A stretch of 64,000 nt of DNA from Kribbella solani. GTDB lineage: Bacteria > Actinomycetota > Actinomycetes > Propionibacteriales > Kribbellaceae. Each line of letters begins with the position of its first letter. The first letter of the stretch is position 1. The stretch covers positions 3,534,001 to 3,598,000 of the forward strand of contig NZ_JACHNF010000001.1 in the NCBI RefSeq assembly GCF_014205295.1, given 5' to 3'. Under the pieces are notes generated by a model. It did no database searches and was not told the origin of the DNA. It saw nothing but the letters and a program-made list of their open reading frames with translations. Below, piece after piece: positions 36,706 to 46,169 of this stretch. The translations under genes were made by a program, and so were the position numbers.

Positions 36706-37005
36706 TCATTCGCCTATGACCACGCCACAGGATTTTGCGTGATCGCGAATCGCAGTTCGCGCACGTGCCAAATCCTCGAAGGCTAGCTCCGGCATCAGTG
36801 CTTGGGTGTAGTCGCGCATCGCATCCTCAGGAGAGACGGTGGATGTCTCTTTCCAACGCTGCGCGATGTCTGCCATGGTTCGCTCATCAGCAATTTGCAG
36901 TCCAAGCCGCGCCGCCGCTTCCTCGGCGGCAGGCGGATTGGTGAGATAGACATAGTCGCGCGCTCCGGGTTGTGGAGAAAGCACCTCAACATCAACCGCG
37001 GAGAA
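36706..37005 (-). pseudogene. Truncated gene fragment upstream of the urease genes
   Basis: A protein-like C-terminal piece (VDVEVLSPQPGARDYVYLTN, ADIAQRWKETSTVSPEDAMRDY, ending KSCGVVIGE) runs up to about 37,005. There it meets DNA that belongs to the oppositely oriented gene at 37,058. The 5' portion of this gene is therefore missing. It is on the same strand as ureAB and ends 36 bases before it, so it was probably the preceding gene of that operon. I do not recognise the family. Confidence 0.55.
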
Positions 37006-37057
37006 GACTCGTCGGCGGGCACCTGCGGCCGAGACCGTCTTCCAGCTCCTCATTCCG

Positions 37058-37684
37058 GTGGAGGTCGCCGAGTGGGAATGGCAGCCGGTGCAGTGGGCGA
37101 CCAGCATCCACGATCCAGTCGGCCTCGAGCAGATCATCGGTCTTCCGGTGGCCGACCTCCTCGCGCAGACCGAGTGGTTCGAGCTCGACGGAGATCGGCT
37201 CGTCTCGCCGGAAGGCACGTTGATGATCGTCGAGTACGCCTGCCGGACGACACCGATGCCGGTTCTGGACTGGGTGGTCGAGAGCGAGAAGGAGTACCGG
37301 CAGAGAGCCAAGCCCGGTCGACCGACTGTCAGTCACGACAAGAGGCCGTACATGACCTCGCCTGAGTGGGAGTACCAGCTCTATCTTGAGCATGGCCGGC
37401 CGTTGCACGAGCTCCTTCGGTCCTGGTGCGGTCAGCGTGCCGCGACGATGCAGGAGCGCCTCGCCGCGGCCGAGGCTGAGGTACAACGCCTGGACCAGCT
37501 CGTCGTCCGCCTTGTCGACGAGTTGAAGCAGCACGGTCACCGCATGGCTGCGGAGATCATCGCCAGGACGTATGAGGAAGAACGGATCACGCCGGCGAAC
37601 TACCGGCCCGTTGTCGACAGGCCGCTCAAACCGTCCGAGATCCCCGTGCGGTATGAAAGAGCGCCGCGTCGCTGGGGCCACTGA
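37058..37684 (+). CDS. Hypothetical protein with coiled coil, possibly 5'-truncated
   Basis: 208 residues from a GTG (VEVAEWEWQPVQWATSI). In-frame protein-like sequence also precedes this codon (AAETVFQLLIP) back to the junction near 37,005, so the original start may be lost. Features: VGLEQIIGLPVADLLAQTEWFEL, a basic linker, then a coiled-coil-like stretch (ERLAAAEAEVQRLDQLVVRL) and a Pro/Arg-rich end. No family is recognised. It converges with the next minus-strand gene, with 3 bases between their ends. Confidence 0.5.
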   Translation: MEVAEWEWQPVQWATSIHDPVGLEQIIGLPVADLLAQTEWFELDGDRLVSPEGTLMIVEYACRTTPMPVLDWVVESEKEYRQRAKPGRPTVSHDKRPYMTSPEWEYQLYLEHGRPLHELLRSWCGQRAATMQERLAAAEAEVQRLDQLVVRLVDELKQHGHRMAAEIIARTYEEERITPANYRPVVDRPLKPSEIPVRYERAPRRWGH

Positions 37685-37687
37685 CGC

Positions 37688-39093
37688 TCAGGGGCCGTAG
37701 CTGTTCCTTGACCCCATGAACGGCTGAAGGTCCTGGGCACGTGGCTCCGGTACCTGCGGAAGCAATGCGTCGGCGGCCAGGGGATCGATCCTGTCGGCCG
37801 TACGCTCGATTTGTTCGGCCCAGTCGAGTACCCGAGCACGCTCCTCCCCCTCCGTTCGGCTCGCCTTGTCGCGAACGGCCTCGGCGTACCGGCGTAATCC
37901 CTCGGCTTCTGACCACCGCATCCTCTGGGTGCGTATCGCCTCGTGTACGAAGTGCAGACGATACTGCTCTACGGCCTTGTCCCGGACGATCTCCCAGTTG
38001 CGGCGCCGCTCCTCCTGCCGCTTGCGTTCCTCCTCCTCGCGCTGCAGAAGACGGCCATGGCGCAGCCGGATCTCCTCAATAATCTGCGCGAGATCGTCCT
38101 CCAACACATGGTCATCGGTATCTTTCCACCTGCTAGCCCAGAACTCACCACCTTCTCCCTCCAGCTCGATCTCCAGGTGGTGATCGGGAACATCGTCGAG
38201 ATCGGGAAACACATGACCGCGGCGGGCGCGTGCAAGTTCCCGCTCGGTCGGCTGATGCGGCTCTTGCAAGATGGCCTGCTTGAACCGCAGCACGAAATCG
38301 ACGCTTTCGAGCCTGAACTGGACCGTGTCCGTCTGCACGGCGCCACGCGCGTACCGGTCACGCCTCGATGGCCCGCGCCTCGACACGCTGACTGTCATGC
38401 CATGCTCGCGGCCACCGACAACCAGCGCGTCGACTAGGCGCAAAGCGCGCTCCCGTGGTTCCCCGATCACTGCGAATTCCTGGCTGCTCATCAGGCGCGA
38501 CGCAACGTCAGTCGGATCATGCAGTACCCGTGCAACCGGCAAGGGGGCAAGCACAGCGGTCTGCCAAGCAGGCAAGGGCTCCAGGGCGATCTCCGTCATG
38601 AACTCCCCGTGGTCCCGCCGATGACCAAAGGAGAGACACATCCCCTCAGGGATCCGACCGAACCGCTTCGCGCTAGCCGCGAGTTGACGATACCGCTGGA
38701 GCTCGCTGTACGGCACCAGTATCCGATGGCCAAGCGACTCCTTGAGCGACGCCATCAGCTGATCCACCGGGCCCGGCTTGCGCACTTTGGCGCGCTTCTC
38801 CCGCTTGCCCGCGGCGGGCGCTTCGCCGTTGGGCGCGCGGAGAGTTTGGTCCGTCGTGGGTGTGATTTCCCAGCTGGGTAGGCGCCATGTTCGAGGTAGT
38901 GGGCACCGTCCTCCGTCAACGACGCAATCCAATTCACGCCGTGGCCGCCGACCTCGAGCAGGCCACGATTGTGCAACGCTCGAGCAGTCACTCGATGCGA
39001 GAAGTCCTCGTAGACACCGTCCGCACAACCATCGCGCACCCACGCCAGCACCTCGAGCTGAACTGGATTCAACGGAGCATCACGAATCGCCAT
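37688..39093 (-). pseudogene. Hypothetical protein split by one frameshift
   Basis: The N-terminal piece starts at ATG 39093 (MAIRDAPLNPVQLEVLAWVR, then VTARALHNRGLLEVGGHG, then HYLEHGAYPAG). Near 38,872 the frame shifts by one base (GCTGGGAAATC) and continues as EITPTTDQTLRAPNGEAP, then KPGPVDQLMASLKESLGHRI, followed by a long charged region with a coiled coil rich in Glu/Arg (about 38,000-38,060). Joined, the product would be about 468 residues and the two halves look like one family of large actinobacterial unknowns. The shift could be an assembly error. Function unknown. Confidence 0.6.
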
Positions 39094-39640
39094 TGCCCCA
39101 TCTTGGCGGACACAACTCTGCATAGCGATCCATCGAACACCGGTCGTGCGGCCCGACATTGTGTTCCGTGAGAGCTGAGCTGAGGAAGGCCGTCGTTGCG
39201 AGCTCGTGAACCGCGCCATGTAACGCTGAGTGGTTATCTCCGATTCACAGGCGAGGAGGTGACCACGCCGTGTTGCGGTGGGAGCAGTGGGAGAGTTCAC
39301 GACAAGGGGTAGGTTCATCCGCCCGCCGGTGCTGAAAGCACGCCCGGCGCCGACGCAGAGAGACAGGGACGCCGGCGGCATCAGTCTTCGCACGGAGGTG
39401 GACTCGCCTGGAGACATCGGCAGCGCGTTTGTGCTACGGCGAAGTAGGCCGCTCGTGCACTCAGCGAGCAGCCGTCGACGGACCACTCCCAGCCACGCCG
39501 AGATACCGAGCTGGGCGAGAACGCTGGCGCTGAGGATGCCGTCGGCTTGCATTCAGCTCGCGAGACCTGACCGGCATCTGCCGACGATCGACGATTGACC
39601 GCATGTCACCCACGATCCGCAAAGCGAGGAAACACCTGCG
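39094..39640. other. Intergenic region, no gene recognised
   Basis: Divergent spacer between two frameshifted genes. The frames present read as GC-rich noise. No RNA structure or repeat was noticed. Confidence 0.45.
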
Positions 39641-41003
39641 ATGGCACCGCCGCCCAGGTGGACAGCGACGTTGAAGGTTGCACAGGATGAGGCCGCTCTG
39701 GCTGTTCGGCGCTACAACGACGCCGCTGAGACACGCGGCTTCGAGGGGTTCGTCGTCCACATGCATCTCGCTTGGCTGTACCTACTCCACGCTCGTTTCA
39801 TGCGCGACGGCGTAGACTTCCGCTATCGAGACCGCGACAACCCACGACGCTTCGTGAAAGTCGACGGCGGGTACAAATGCTGGGAATTGTCGCGGTGCGC
39901 CGAGGAGCGGTGGCAGGACGAAGCCGACCCAGTTCGGAACAACCTGGATTTCTTCATCCGACTTCGGAACCGGATCGAGCATCGGCACAAGAAGAGCGAC
40001 GCCGAGCTGGCGCTGGCAGTCAGTGGCCATGCCCAGGCACTACTGCTGAACTTCGAAGAGGAGATCGTCGCGACGTGCGGCGACAAGTACAGCCTCGCTC
40101 ACATCCTGCGCTTCCCCGCGTTCATCGGTACCTTCACCGACGACGGCGAGAAGACATTGCGCCGCCTGCGGGACAAGCTGCCCACAGACCTCAAGCGCTT
40201 CATCGCCGAGTTCCACTCCGGACTTCCGGATGACACCGGCTCAGACCCCCGGTTCGAGTTGCGTCTTCGCGTGGTGCTCGAGCGCGTCGTGCGTGATCCT
40301 GAAGCCCCTGTCGATGCAGTTCACGCGCTGGGACGACATGACCGACGCCGAGAAAGAACTCGTGGAGAAGATGGGCAAACGCGGGCAGACCGTGATCCGC
40401 GAGCAGAAGCGAGCCGTCGTCGGCCACGGACTACTGGGTGCCGGCGAAGCTGCGCGTCGGGTAGCCGCAGCGATCCCCTATCGATTCAACACCCGCCACT
40501 TCCTCGACGCCGGACGACGCAAGAGCATCCGTCCAGCCGCCGCTGCCAACGATCCACACCCGGAACGAACGGACGAAAAGTACTGCCTCTACGTTGAGCT
40601 GTCCAAGTCGTACGGCTACACGCAAGCGTGGGTTGACTGGCTCATCAAGAACTGCAGCACGTCAGCAGGATTCGAGAGCACAACGGGTCGAGAAGCGATG
40701 CCGAACGCGCAAGAAGCCCAGACATGTCATCGGCTTGCAGACTCGCCGCCCTCCACCACCACACATCCGCGGTCAGCCGCGTCGACCGGAAGGCCGCGAG
40801 TTCTGGGTGTGAGAACAGCCGCTGCCGACGGTCGCGTGGCTGGACCGACATACGCGCGAACCTACTGCCTAGAACCAGGATGGGTGAGATGTGGGAATCG
40901 CCGCCTCGACGCCTTCACCGGCAGTCGTTACCAGTCGCATGCCGCGGGATTCAACGCACCTCTTTACGCACCTCAATCAGCGCGAGAGGATGGCGGGCGA
41001 TGA
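39641..41003 (+). pseudogene. DUF3644-like protein with one frameshift
   Basis: ATG 39641 (MAPPPRWTATLKVAQDEAAL). The N-terminal frame has YNDAAETRGFEGFVVHMHLA, then CWELSRC, then FFIRLRNRIEHRH, where RNRIEH fits the R-x4-H motif of HEPN-type domains. Around 40,300 the frame changes and continues MQFTRWDDMTDAEKELVEKM, VIREQKRAVVGHGLL, PERTDEKYCLYVELSKSYGY, CSTSAGFESTTG. This order matches DUF3644 proteins. The true C-terminus is probably near 40,750; the tail to 41,003 looks like non-coding read-through. A HEPN-type RNase or toxin role is known for related domains; here the gene is broken unless the shift is an error. Confidence 0.65.
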
Positions 41004-41093
41004 GAACCGATGCGAACCTCGCCACCCGCGAATCCCTTACCAGTAGGAGTTTTCGCGCATCATCGACAAGCGATGGTCAGCCTCAGGTGGAAT

Positions 41094-41130
41094 TCAGCGG
41101 GTTCGGGGTTCGAGTCCCTGGCGGCGCACA
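41094..41130 (+). other. 3' fragment of tRNA-Lys(CUU): probable attachment site
   Basis: This stretch equals the 3' third of a tRNA-Lys(CUU) gene: end of the anticodon stem (TCAGCG), variable loop, T-arm with GGTTCGAGTCC, and acceptor strand GCGGCGC followed by ACA. The 5' half (acceptor start GCGCCGC, D-arm, anticodon CTT) is absent upstream. A hairpin terminator follows, as after a real tRNA. Such 3' fragments are left where tyrosine-recombinase elements insert into a tRNA gene, so this is probably an att copy bounding an integrated element. The region 40,750-41,093 before it holds no gene. Confidence 0.75.
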
Positions 41131-41131
41131 A

Positions 41132-41161
41132 AAGCCCAGGCCACCACGGTGCCCTGGGCTT
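41132..41161 (+). terminator. Hairpin terminator after the tRNA-Lys fragment
   Basis: A perfect 9-bp stem AAGCCCAGG / CCTGGGCTT encloses a 12-base loop, directly after the tRNA-Lys 3' end. It is probably the original terminator of that tRNA gene. Confidence 0.75.
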
Positions 41162-41380
41162 CTTCATGTCTGCGACGTCCCCTTTACGTTCCTCTTTGCC
41201 AGATCTCGGCCGCAGACTGAGCCACCACCTAGCGTCAACCGCTAACTGAGAGAGTCCGCCGACCTTCGCGCGATCGTGACTGTGCGTCACATCACATCGC
41301 TTCTCATTCTTGCCGACATCACGAAACAGGCGCGCCGCCGGCGTTGAGCTACCAACCACCACACCGGTTGGAGGCCTGAC

Positions 41381-42090
41381 ATGTCCAGAGCGCCACTGCC
41401 GATCGGAACCTGGGGAAGCATCTCCACTCGCGTCGTCAAAGCCGACGCCAAGGGCAAGCCTGTCAAACACCTCACCAAGGCCAACTTCCGCGACCACGAC
41501 GGGCACGTCCGAGACATAACCGCGTTCGGCAACACCAAAGTCGGCAGCCGAGCGCAGACTCCTCCAGAAGCTCCAGGATCGCGCCAGGACCAAAAAATCC
41601 GGCGAGCTGACCGCGATGCACAAGGTCAACCACCTTCTCGACCTCTGGGAGGAGCTATTCGAGGAGATGGTCACCGACAACACCAGGTCACCCACCTCCC
41701 TGGACACCTCCCGCCGCGTCCTCAAGAACCACATTCGCCCCGCCCTCGGCGAACTCCGTATCGGCGAAGCCACCACCCCACGCATCGACACCGTCCTCGC
41801 CAAGATCAAGAAGAACGCAGGAGCACCGACGGCGAGGACCTGCCGCGGCCGTCCTGTCCGGCGCCATGAAACCCGCCGGCCGCTACGGCGCCCTCTCCGT
41901 CAACCCCGCCCGCGAAGTCGACACCATCGAAGGCAAGCTCAGGTCCCAACCCCGAGCCCTGACCGGCGAAGAAGTCACCCTCCTAAGGAGGAGCCTGTCT
42001 GCCGACGAACGAGCTGTCCAGGCCGACCTCCCCGACCTGACCGCCTTCATGCTCGGCACCAGCGTACGCATCGGCGAATCCCTCGCTAGA
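41381..42090 (+). pseudogene. Tyrosine-recombinase integrase relic
   Basis: Integrase pieces lie in successive frames. First LPIGTWGSISTRVV and ANFRDHDGHVRDITAFGNTK; then, after a shift, LLQKLQDRARTKKSGELTA and RVLKNHIRPALGELRIGEA; then, after a second shift, AVLSGAMKPAGRYGALSVNP and RALTGEEVTLLRR, ending LTAFMLGTSVRIGESLA. The final piece includes the first catalytic Arg (VRIGE). The remaining catalytic residues (K, H-x-x-R, H/W, Tyr) are missing because the 3' end is deleted. It starts about 250 bases after the tRNA-Lys fragment, the usual place for an integrase next to its att site. It cannot be active. Confidence 0.78.
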
Positions 42091-42404
42091 TCACGAATTC
42101 ATCAAGACGCTCGTGGCCACATCTACGACATCTACGACATCTACCCTATTACGGAAGCTCTTCTACGACGAGCGTGAGCACGAGGGACGTTCATCGCGAA
42201 GGTGAACCGCGGCCGCGGGGGCCTCAGGCTTTGTGCAATAGCCGGGTCCCGCACGTCCGCCATAAGCGACGACTGAAACCGGGCGATGATTGCCTTAGGC
42301 CACAAAGGCGGCGGATCTCGCGATTGGTGGACGTCGCCCATCGGTACGCCGAGCTACGGGAGTGGGTGTCTCTCGGATCCCGCCCCCGAGCTCCGGCGGT
42401 GTGG

Positions 42405-43433
42405 CTAGCTCTCCCGCCTGGCCGCCAGCCGGGCCAGGTTGCCCAGCTCGGCGATCGCCCGCGCCACCGACCTGGAGACTGGCGGGTCCGGCGAAGCGAT
42501 CGACCGAAGATGACCGGGTGCGGAGGCCATCAGTTCGTTGGCACGGGCCTGGCAATGGTCTCTTGCTCCGGTCTTCTCGACCAAATAGGCGGCGCGCGCC
42601 AACTGCTCCGTTGTCAGCTCACCTCGAGCGGCATACAGCGCGCCGAACTCTTCACCTTCGGCTGTCCGGGACTCGAGTGCCGCGGCCACGGGTAGCGACT
42701 TCTTGCGTCTGCGCAGGTCGTTGAAGACCGGTTTCCCGGTGACTGCCGGATCCCCCCAGATTCCCAGCAGATCGTCGACGTACTGATAGGCGAGGCCTAC
42801 CTCCGCACCGAACCGCCGCAGCCTGGCAGTCTGCTCCGGAGATGCTCCGGCAGACAGGCCACCGAGTTCAGCTGCGCAGCTCAGCAGAGCCCCGGTCTTC
42901 CGCTGGGCCATCGCCACACAATCGGCATAGCGGATCGTCTTGCAGGTCTCGAACTCGCAGTCGGCCAGTTGCCCCTCGATCAGTTGCTGAACCGTGTCCC
43001 CGATCGCACGGGCTGCCGCACCGGACTCGGCGACTGCCTGGAAGGCGAGGCTGAGCAAGGCGTCGCCTGCCATGATCGCCGGACCTGTCCCGAAAACCGA
43101 CCATGCTGTTTCCCGGTGTCGGCGGGTGCGGTCACCGTCCATCACATCGTCGTGCAGCAAGGTGAAGTTATGGACCAGTTCTACGGCAACCGCCATCGGG
43201 ATGGCCGGCCCAGCCGTCCCGCCGACAGCCTCGGCCGCCAGCAGCGTGAGCGTCGATCGGATCAACTTACCGGAGCAGGCCGAACTGGGTGCGCCGTCCT
43301 TGTCGGTCCAGCCGAGGTGGTACTCGCCGATCCGTCGAGTCGACGTCGGGAGCGTCGCGACTGCCTTGCGCAGGGCGGGTGTGACCAGCTGCCGGGTCCG
43401 CGTCACCGCCTCGGTCCCGGCGTACGCGGTCAC
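42405..43433 (-). CDS. Polyprenyl (geranyl/farnesyl/geranylgeranyl) diphosphate synthase
   Basis: 342 residues from a GTG overlapping the cyclase stop (GTGA). The first Asp-rich motif is DDVMD (95-99). The second reads DDLLGIWGD (220-228), the variant common in actinobacterial trans-prenyltransferases next to terpene cyclases. KLIRSTLTLLAAEAVGG and ELVHNFTLLHDD are further family signatures. It condenses isopentenyl diphosphate with allylic diphosphates to supply the cyclase upstream in the same operon. Chain length cannot be fixed by eye. Third gene of the operon P450-cyclase-synthase. Confidence 0.9.
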   Translation of the reverse strand: MTAYAGTEAVTRTRQLVTPALRKAVATLPTSTRRIGEYHLGWTDKDGAPSSACSGKLIRSTLTLLAAEAVGGTAGPAIPMAVAVELVHNFTLLHDDVMDGDRTRRHRETAWSVFGTGPAIMAGDALLSLAFQAVAESGAAARAIGDTVQQLIEGQLADCEFETCKTIRYADCVAMAQRKTGALLSCAAELGGLSAGASPEQTARLRRFGAEVGLAYQYVDDLLGIWGDPAVTGKPVFNDLRRRKKSLPVAAALESRTAEGEEFGALYAARGELTTEQLARAAYLVEKTGARDHCQARANELMASAPGHLRSIASPDPPVSRSVARAIAELGNLARLAARRES

Positions 43434-44458
43434 GGGCGCACCAGTCCTGCGTCGGTGCTCAGTCTCATGCCGTCGGCGATCAGGTACCGGTCGGTGTGAT
43501 GCGACCAGTCGAGATTGCCACGCATCCACGAACGCATTCCGGCCACGAACGCCGAGGCCGTCGCGACCTCGGCCGACGTCAACCCGAACCACGCATCGAT
43601 CAGCTCCTCGAACTCACGCTGCGCCGCGTCGAACTGCGCCACCTGCTCCGCGACCAGCTCCCAGGCGATGGCAACCGCGTCCTGATGGCCGACTCCATGC
43701 GTCCGAGCCAGGACCAGTACGCCGTTGGTCGTCTCGCCGGCGGCCAACTCCTTGGGCAACGAGACAATGTCGTTGACCCAGACAACGACATCGGAAGCCC
43801 GGTTGTACATGGCAACCAACGGCTCTGATTCGAGCAGCAGGGGTAGCACCTCTTGCCCCGCAACGACCTCTGCGAGATCAAGCGACGGCGTGATTCCACC
43901 GGATGCCCGGCGCAGTTGCGTGTACTGAAGCTGGTGCGGCGTGTGCCCGTGTTCCCGGTTGAGAGCCTCATACTTGAAGGCGGCCAGGAACTGGGACATG
44001 TGCAGGATGAAGCGATCCCGCCACGCCCTGCTGCGACCCACCGCCAGGCACTCCCACACCTCACCCAGCAGAGCATCCAGCCGAGTGACGGCCGGGCCAC
44101 TTTGCCCATCTTTACCCAGTACGGCGAGAATCCGCGCGCAGACCGCGTCGTAGTCGCCGACCGGCCCAGCGAAGCAGTCATCGATCACGAACGCCCAGGT
44201 GAACCAGCCCGCGACCGGCACGATCCGGTCCGCCTCGATCGTCGGGTAGGCCCGCGCGATCAGTTCACCCAGCCGCGTCTTCGCCAGCCGGCGACGCGCT
44301 CGCGGGTCGTCAAGTACGTCGTACCGGTCGGCCCAGCTCAAGATCGCCGCCTCGATCCGCTCGGCGTACGGGGACAGCGCCGGCTGGATCCGGAACAGCG
44401 GATGATCCGATGGCGGATCGAGACGCAGGACAGCAGGTGACGTCACGCAGGTTTCCAT
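43430..44458 (-). CDS. Class I terpene cyclase
   Basis: 342 residues from ATG 44458 (METCVTSPAVLRLDPP), five bases after the P450 stop. The Asp-rich motif is DDCF (93-96, in WAFVIDDCFAG). The NSE metal-binding triad is complete, NDIVSLPKE (229-237), and a C-terminal Arg-Tyr pair occurs in HHTDRYLI. Length and motifs are those of bacterial sesqui- or diterpene cyclases. The first motif is shorter than DDxxD, as in several bacterial cyclases. It is translationally coupled to the prenyl diphosphate synthase. The product skeleton cannot be predicted from sequence alone. Confidence 0.9.
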   Translation of the reverse strand: METCVTSPAVLRLDPPSDHPLFRIQPALSPYAERIEAAILSWADRYDVLDDPRARRRLAKTRLGELIARAYPTIEADRIVPVAGWFTWAFVIDDCFAGPVGDYDAVCARILAVLGKDGQSGPAVTRLDALLGEVWECLAVGRSRAWRDRFILHMSQFLAAFKYEALNREHGHTPHQLQYTQLRRASGGITPSLDLAEVVAGQEVLPLLLESEPLVAMYNRASDVVVWVNDIVSLPKELAAGETTNGVLVLARTHGVGHQDAVAIAWELVAEQVAQFDAAQREFEELIDAWFGLTSAEVATASAFVAGMRSWMRGNLDWSHHTDRYLIADGMRLSTDAGLVRP

Positions 44459-44463
44459 CGCGA

Positions 44464-45816
44464 TCAGCGGCTTTCGACGGTCATCGGCAGCGTGCCCACG
44501 GACAGCTCTGCCTTGACCAAGGGCTTGAAGGTGTGGCCCGGGACCGCTCGCAGCCGCCAGCGGGCGGCGATGGACGCGATCGCGATGGTCATTTCCTGGT
44601 TCGCCAGCACGTCCCCGAGGCACTTGCGGCTACCGCCGCTGAAGGTGATGCAGGCGCCGCGCGGCATCGCCCGCACCGAGTCCATCGTCCACCGTTCGGG
44701 GACGAACGCGTCCGGGTCGGGGAACAAGGACGGATCGCGGTGCAGCGCGTAGGGGCTGAACAGAATGCTCGACCCAGCCGGTACGGGATAGCCGGCGAGG
44801 GTCGAGTCCTCGACGGCGCGCCGCGTGATGAACCACACCGGCGGGTACATCCGCAGCGCCTCGTTCACAACCATGTTCGTGTACGGCAGGTTCGCGAAAT
44901 CTTCGTAACTTGCGGTCCGCCCGCCCAGTACGGCGTCCACCTCGGCATGCAGTTTCGCCTCGGCCTCCGGAGTCTGGCTCAGCAGCCAGAACGCCGACGC
45001 CAGCCCCGACGCCGGGGTCTCGACCCCGGCCGCCAGGATCGTCATCAGCTCGTCGCGGACCTGCTCGTCAGTCAGACCGACGCCGTCCTCGTCCCGGCCG
45101 GCCAGCACGATAGACAAGATGTCGTCGTGCTCCAGGCCGTCGGCGCGGTATGCGGCGACCATCGTCGCGATCACGTCGTCGAGCCGCTGAAGGGCTTCGC
45201 GGTACTCACGGTTCGCCTTGATCGGCAGCTCGTGCAGGAACGGTACCGGCAGGAACATGCGCCGGTAGACGCCGTGCCAGACCTTCGGGAACGACCGCTG
45301 CACCTCGGCGATCGCCGCAGCACCGACTTTGCTGTCGGAGAACATGGCCTGCGCGGTCACCCGGGTGGTGAGCCGGCTCATCTCGTCCAGGATCGTCACC
45401 TGCTGACCTGGTCGCCAGGAGTCGATCAGCTCGCCCACGTGGTTCTGCATCACCTGGGTGTACTGCGCGAGGCGGTCCTTGCGGAACGCGGGCTGCAGGA
45501 ACGAGCGCTGCCGCTTGTGTGTCGTGGCGCTGCAGGTGCCGACTCCGTCGCCAAGGATGATGCGCATCTTGTCGATGAACTCGCCGCCCTTGTCGAAGGT
45601 CCGGGGGTTGTGCAGCAACTCCTGGATGACCTCGTGGGTGCAGGCCATGTAAGCGGTCTCACGACCGAGCTTCACCTTGACCAGATCACCCTCGTGGCGC
45701 AGCGACGGCAGATAGTTCAGTGGGTCGCGGAAAATGTTCAGGGCGTTGCCCAGGACCGGAACCGCCCCGGGCGCATCACCGAGCCGGTACGGCTGGTCGA
45801 CAGAAGAAACATTCAT
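44464..45816 (-). CDS. Cytochrome P450 of the terpene operon
   Basis: 450 residues, ATG 45816 with AAGGAG upstream. The I-helix motif is AAGVETP (262-268) and the K-helix ExxR is EALR (319-322). The heme loop is FSGGSRKCLG, with the thiolate C399. It resembles the CYP170 type that oxidises sesquiterpenes next to their cyclase in Streptomyces, but the exact family needs a search. First gene of the operon, it would hydroxylate or oxidise the terpene hydrocarbon, using host ferredoxins since none is encoded nearby. Confidence 0.92.
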   Translation of the reverse strand: MNVSSVDQPYRLGDAPGAVPVLGNALNIFRDPLNYLPSLRHEGDLVKVKLGRETAYMACTHEVIQELLHNPRTFDKGGEFIDKMRIILGDGVGTCSATTHKRQRSFLQPAFRKDRLAQYTQVMQNHVGELIDSWRPGQQVTILDEMSRLTTRVTAQAMFSDSKVGAAAIAEVQRSFPKVWHGVYRRMFLPVPFLHELPIKANREYREALQRLDDVIATMVAAYRADGLEHDDILSIVLAGRDEDGVGLTDEQVRDELMTILAAGVETPASGLASAFWLLSQTPEAEAKLHAEVDAVLGGRTASYEDFANLPYTNMVVNEALRMYPPVWFITRRAVEDSTLAGYPVPAGSSILFSPYALHRDPSLFPDPDAFVPERWTMDSVRAMPRGACITFSGGSRKCLGDVLANQEMTIAIASIAARWRLRAVPGHTFKPLVKAELSVGTLPMTVESR

Positions 45817-46169
45817 GACAACTCCTTCGGATGATCAGCTACGCCACATGCGGTAGACCCACTTGGCCTGCGGCTTGGACGGAGTGTAGGCGAGGACGAA
45901 GCCGATCCTCGACAGGCGGCACGGCCGCGGAACGCGATCCCCCAGGCTTCGGGCACCGCGTTGCGCTGCCCGAATCCCGCGGTGACCCCGATGCTCTTGA
46001 GCCCAACGGCTGCTGGGCCTTATTACCCGAAACGGCACGTTCAGCACGATCGACGACCTGACCGCCGGATGCCTCGAAGACTTCCTTTCGTTCGAAGTGC
46101 CAACTCCCCACCTTGGTCGCCCTCACCCGTGCCCGGAGCCGACTGCGATCGCCGCAAAAGCCGATGCAA
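45817..46169. other. Upstream region of the terpene operon
   Basis: No complete gene. On the minus strand just before the P450 gene, RIGFVLAYTPSKPQAKWVYR reads protein-like and may be a relic tail. The terpene operon promoter should lie here, but no clear boxes were identified. Confidence 0.35.

Noticed and set aside
41060-41809. A minus-strand frame across the tRNA-Lys fragment
   Set aside because: It reads through the tRNA end and terminator and has no protein-like features.
41381-41869. A single open frame that could be taken as a short intact gene
   Set aside because: Its second half is out of frame with the integrase similarity, which continues in two other frames; it is part of a relic.
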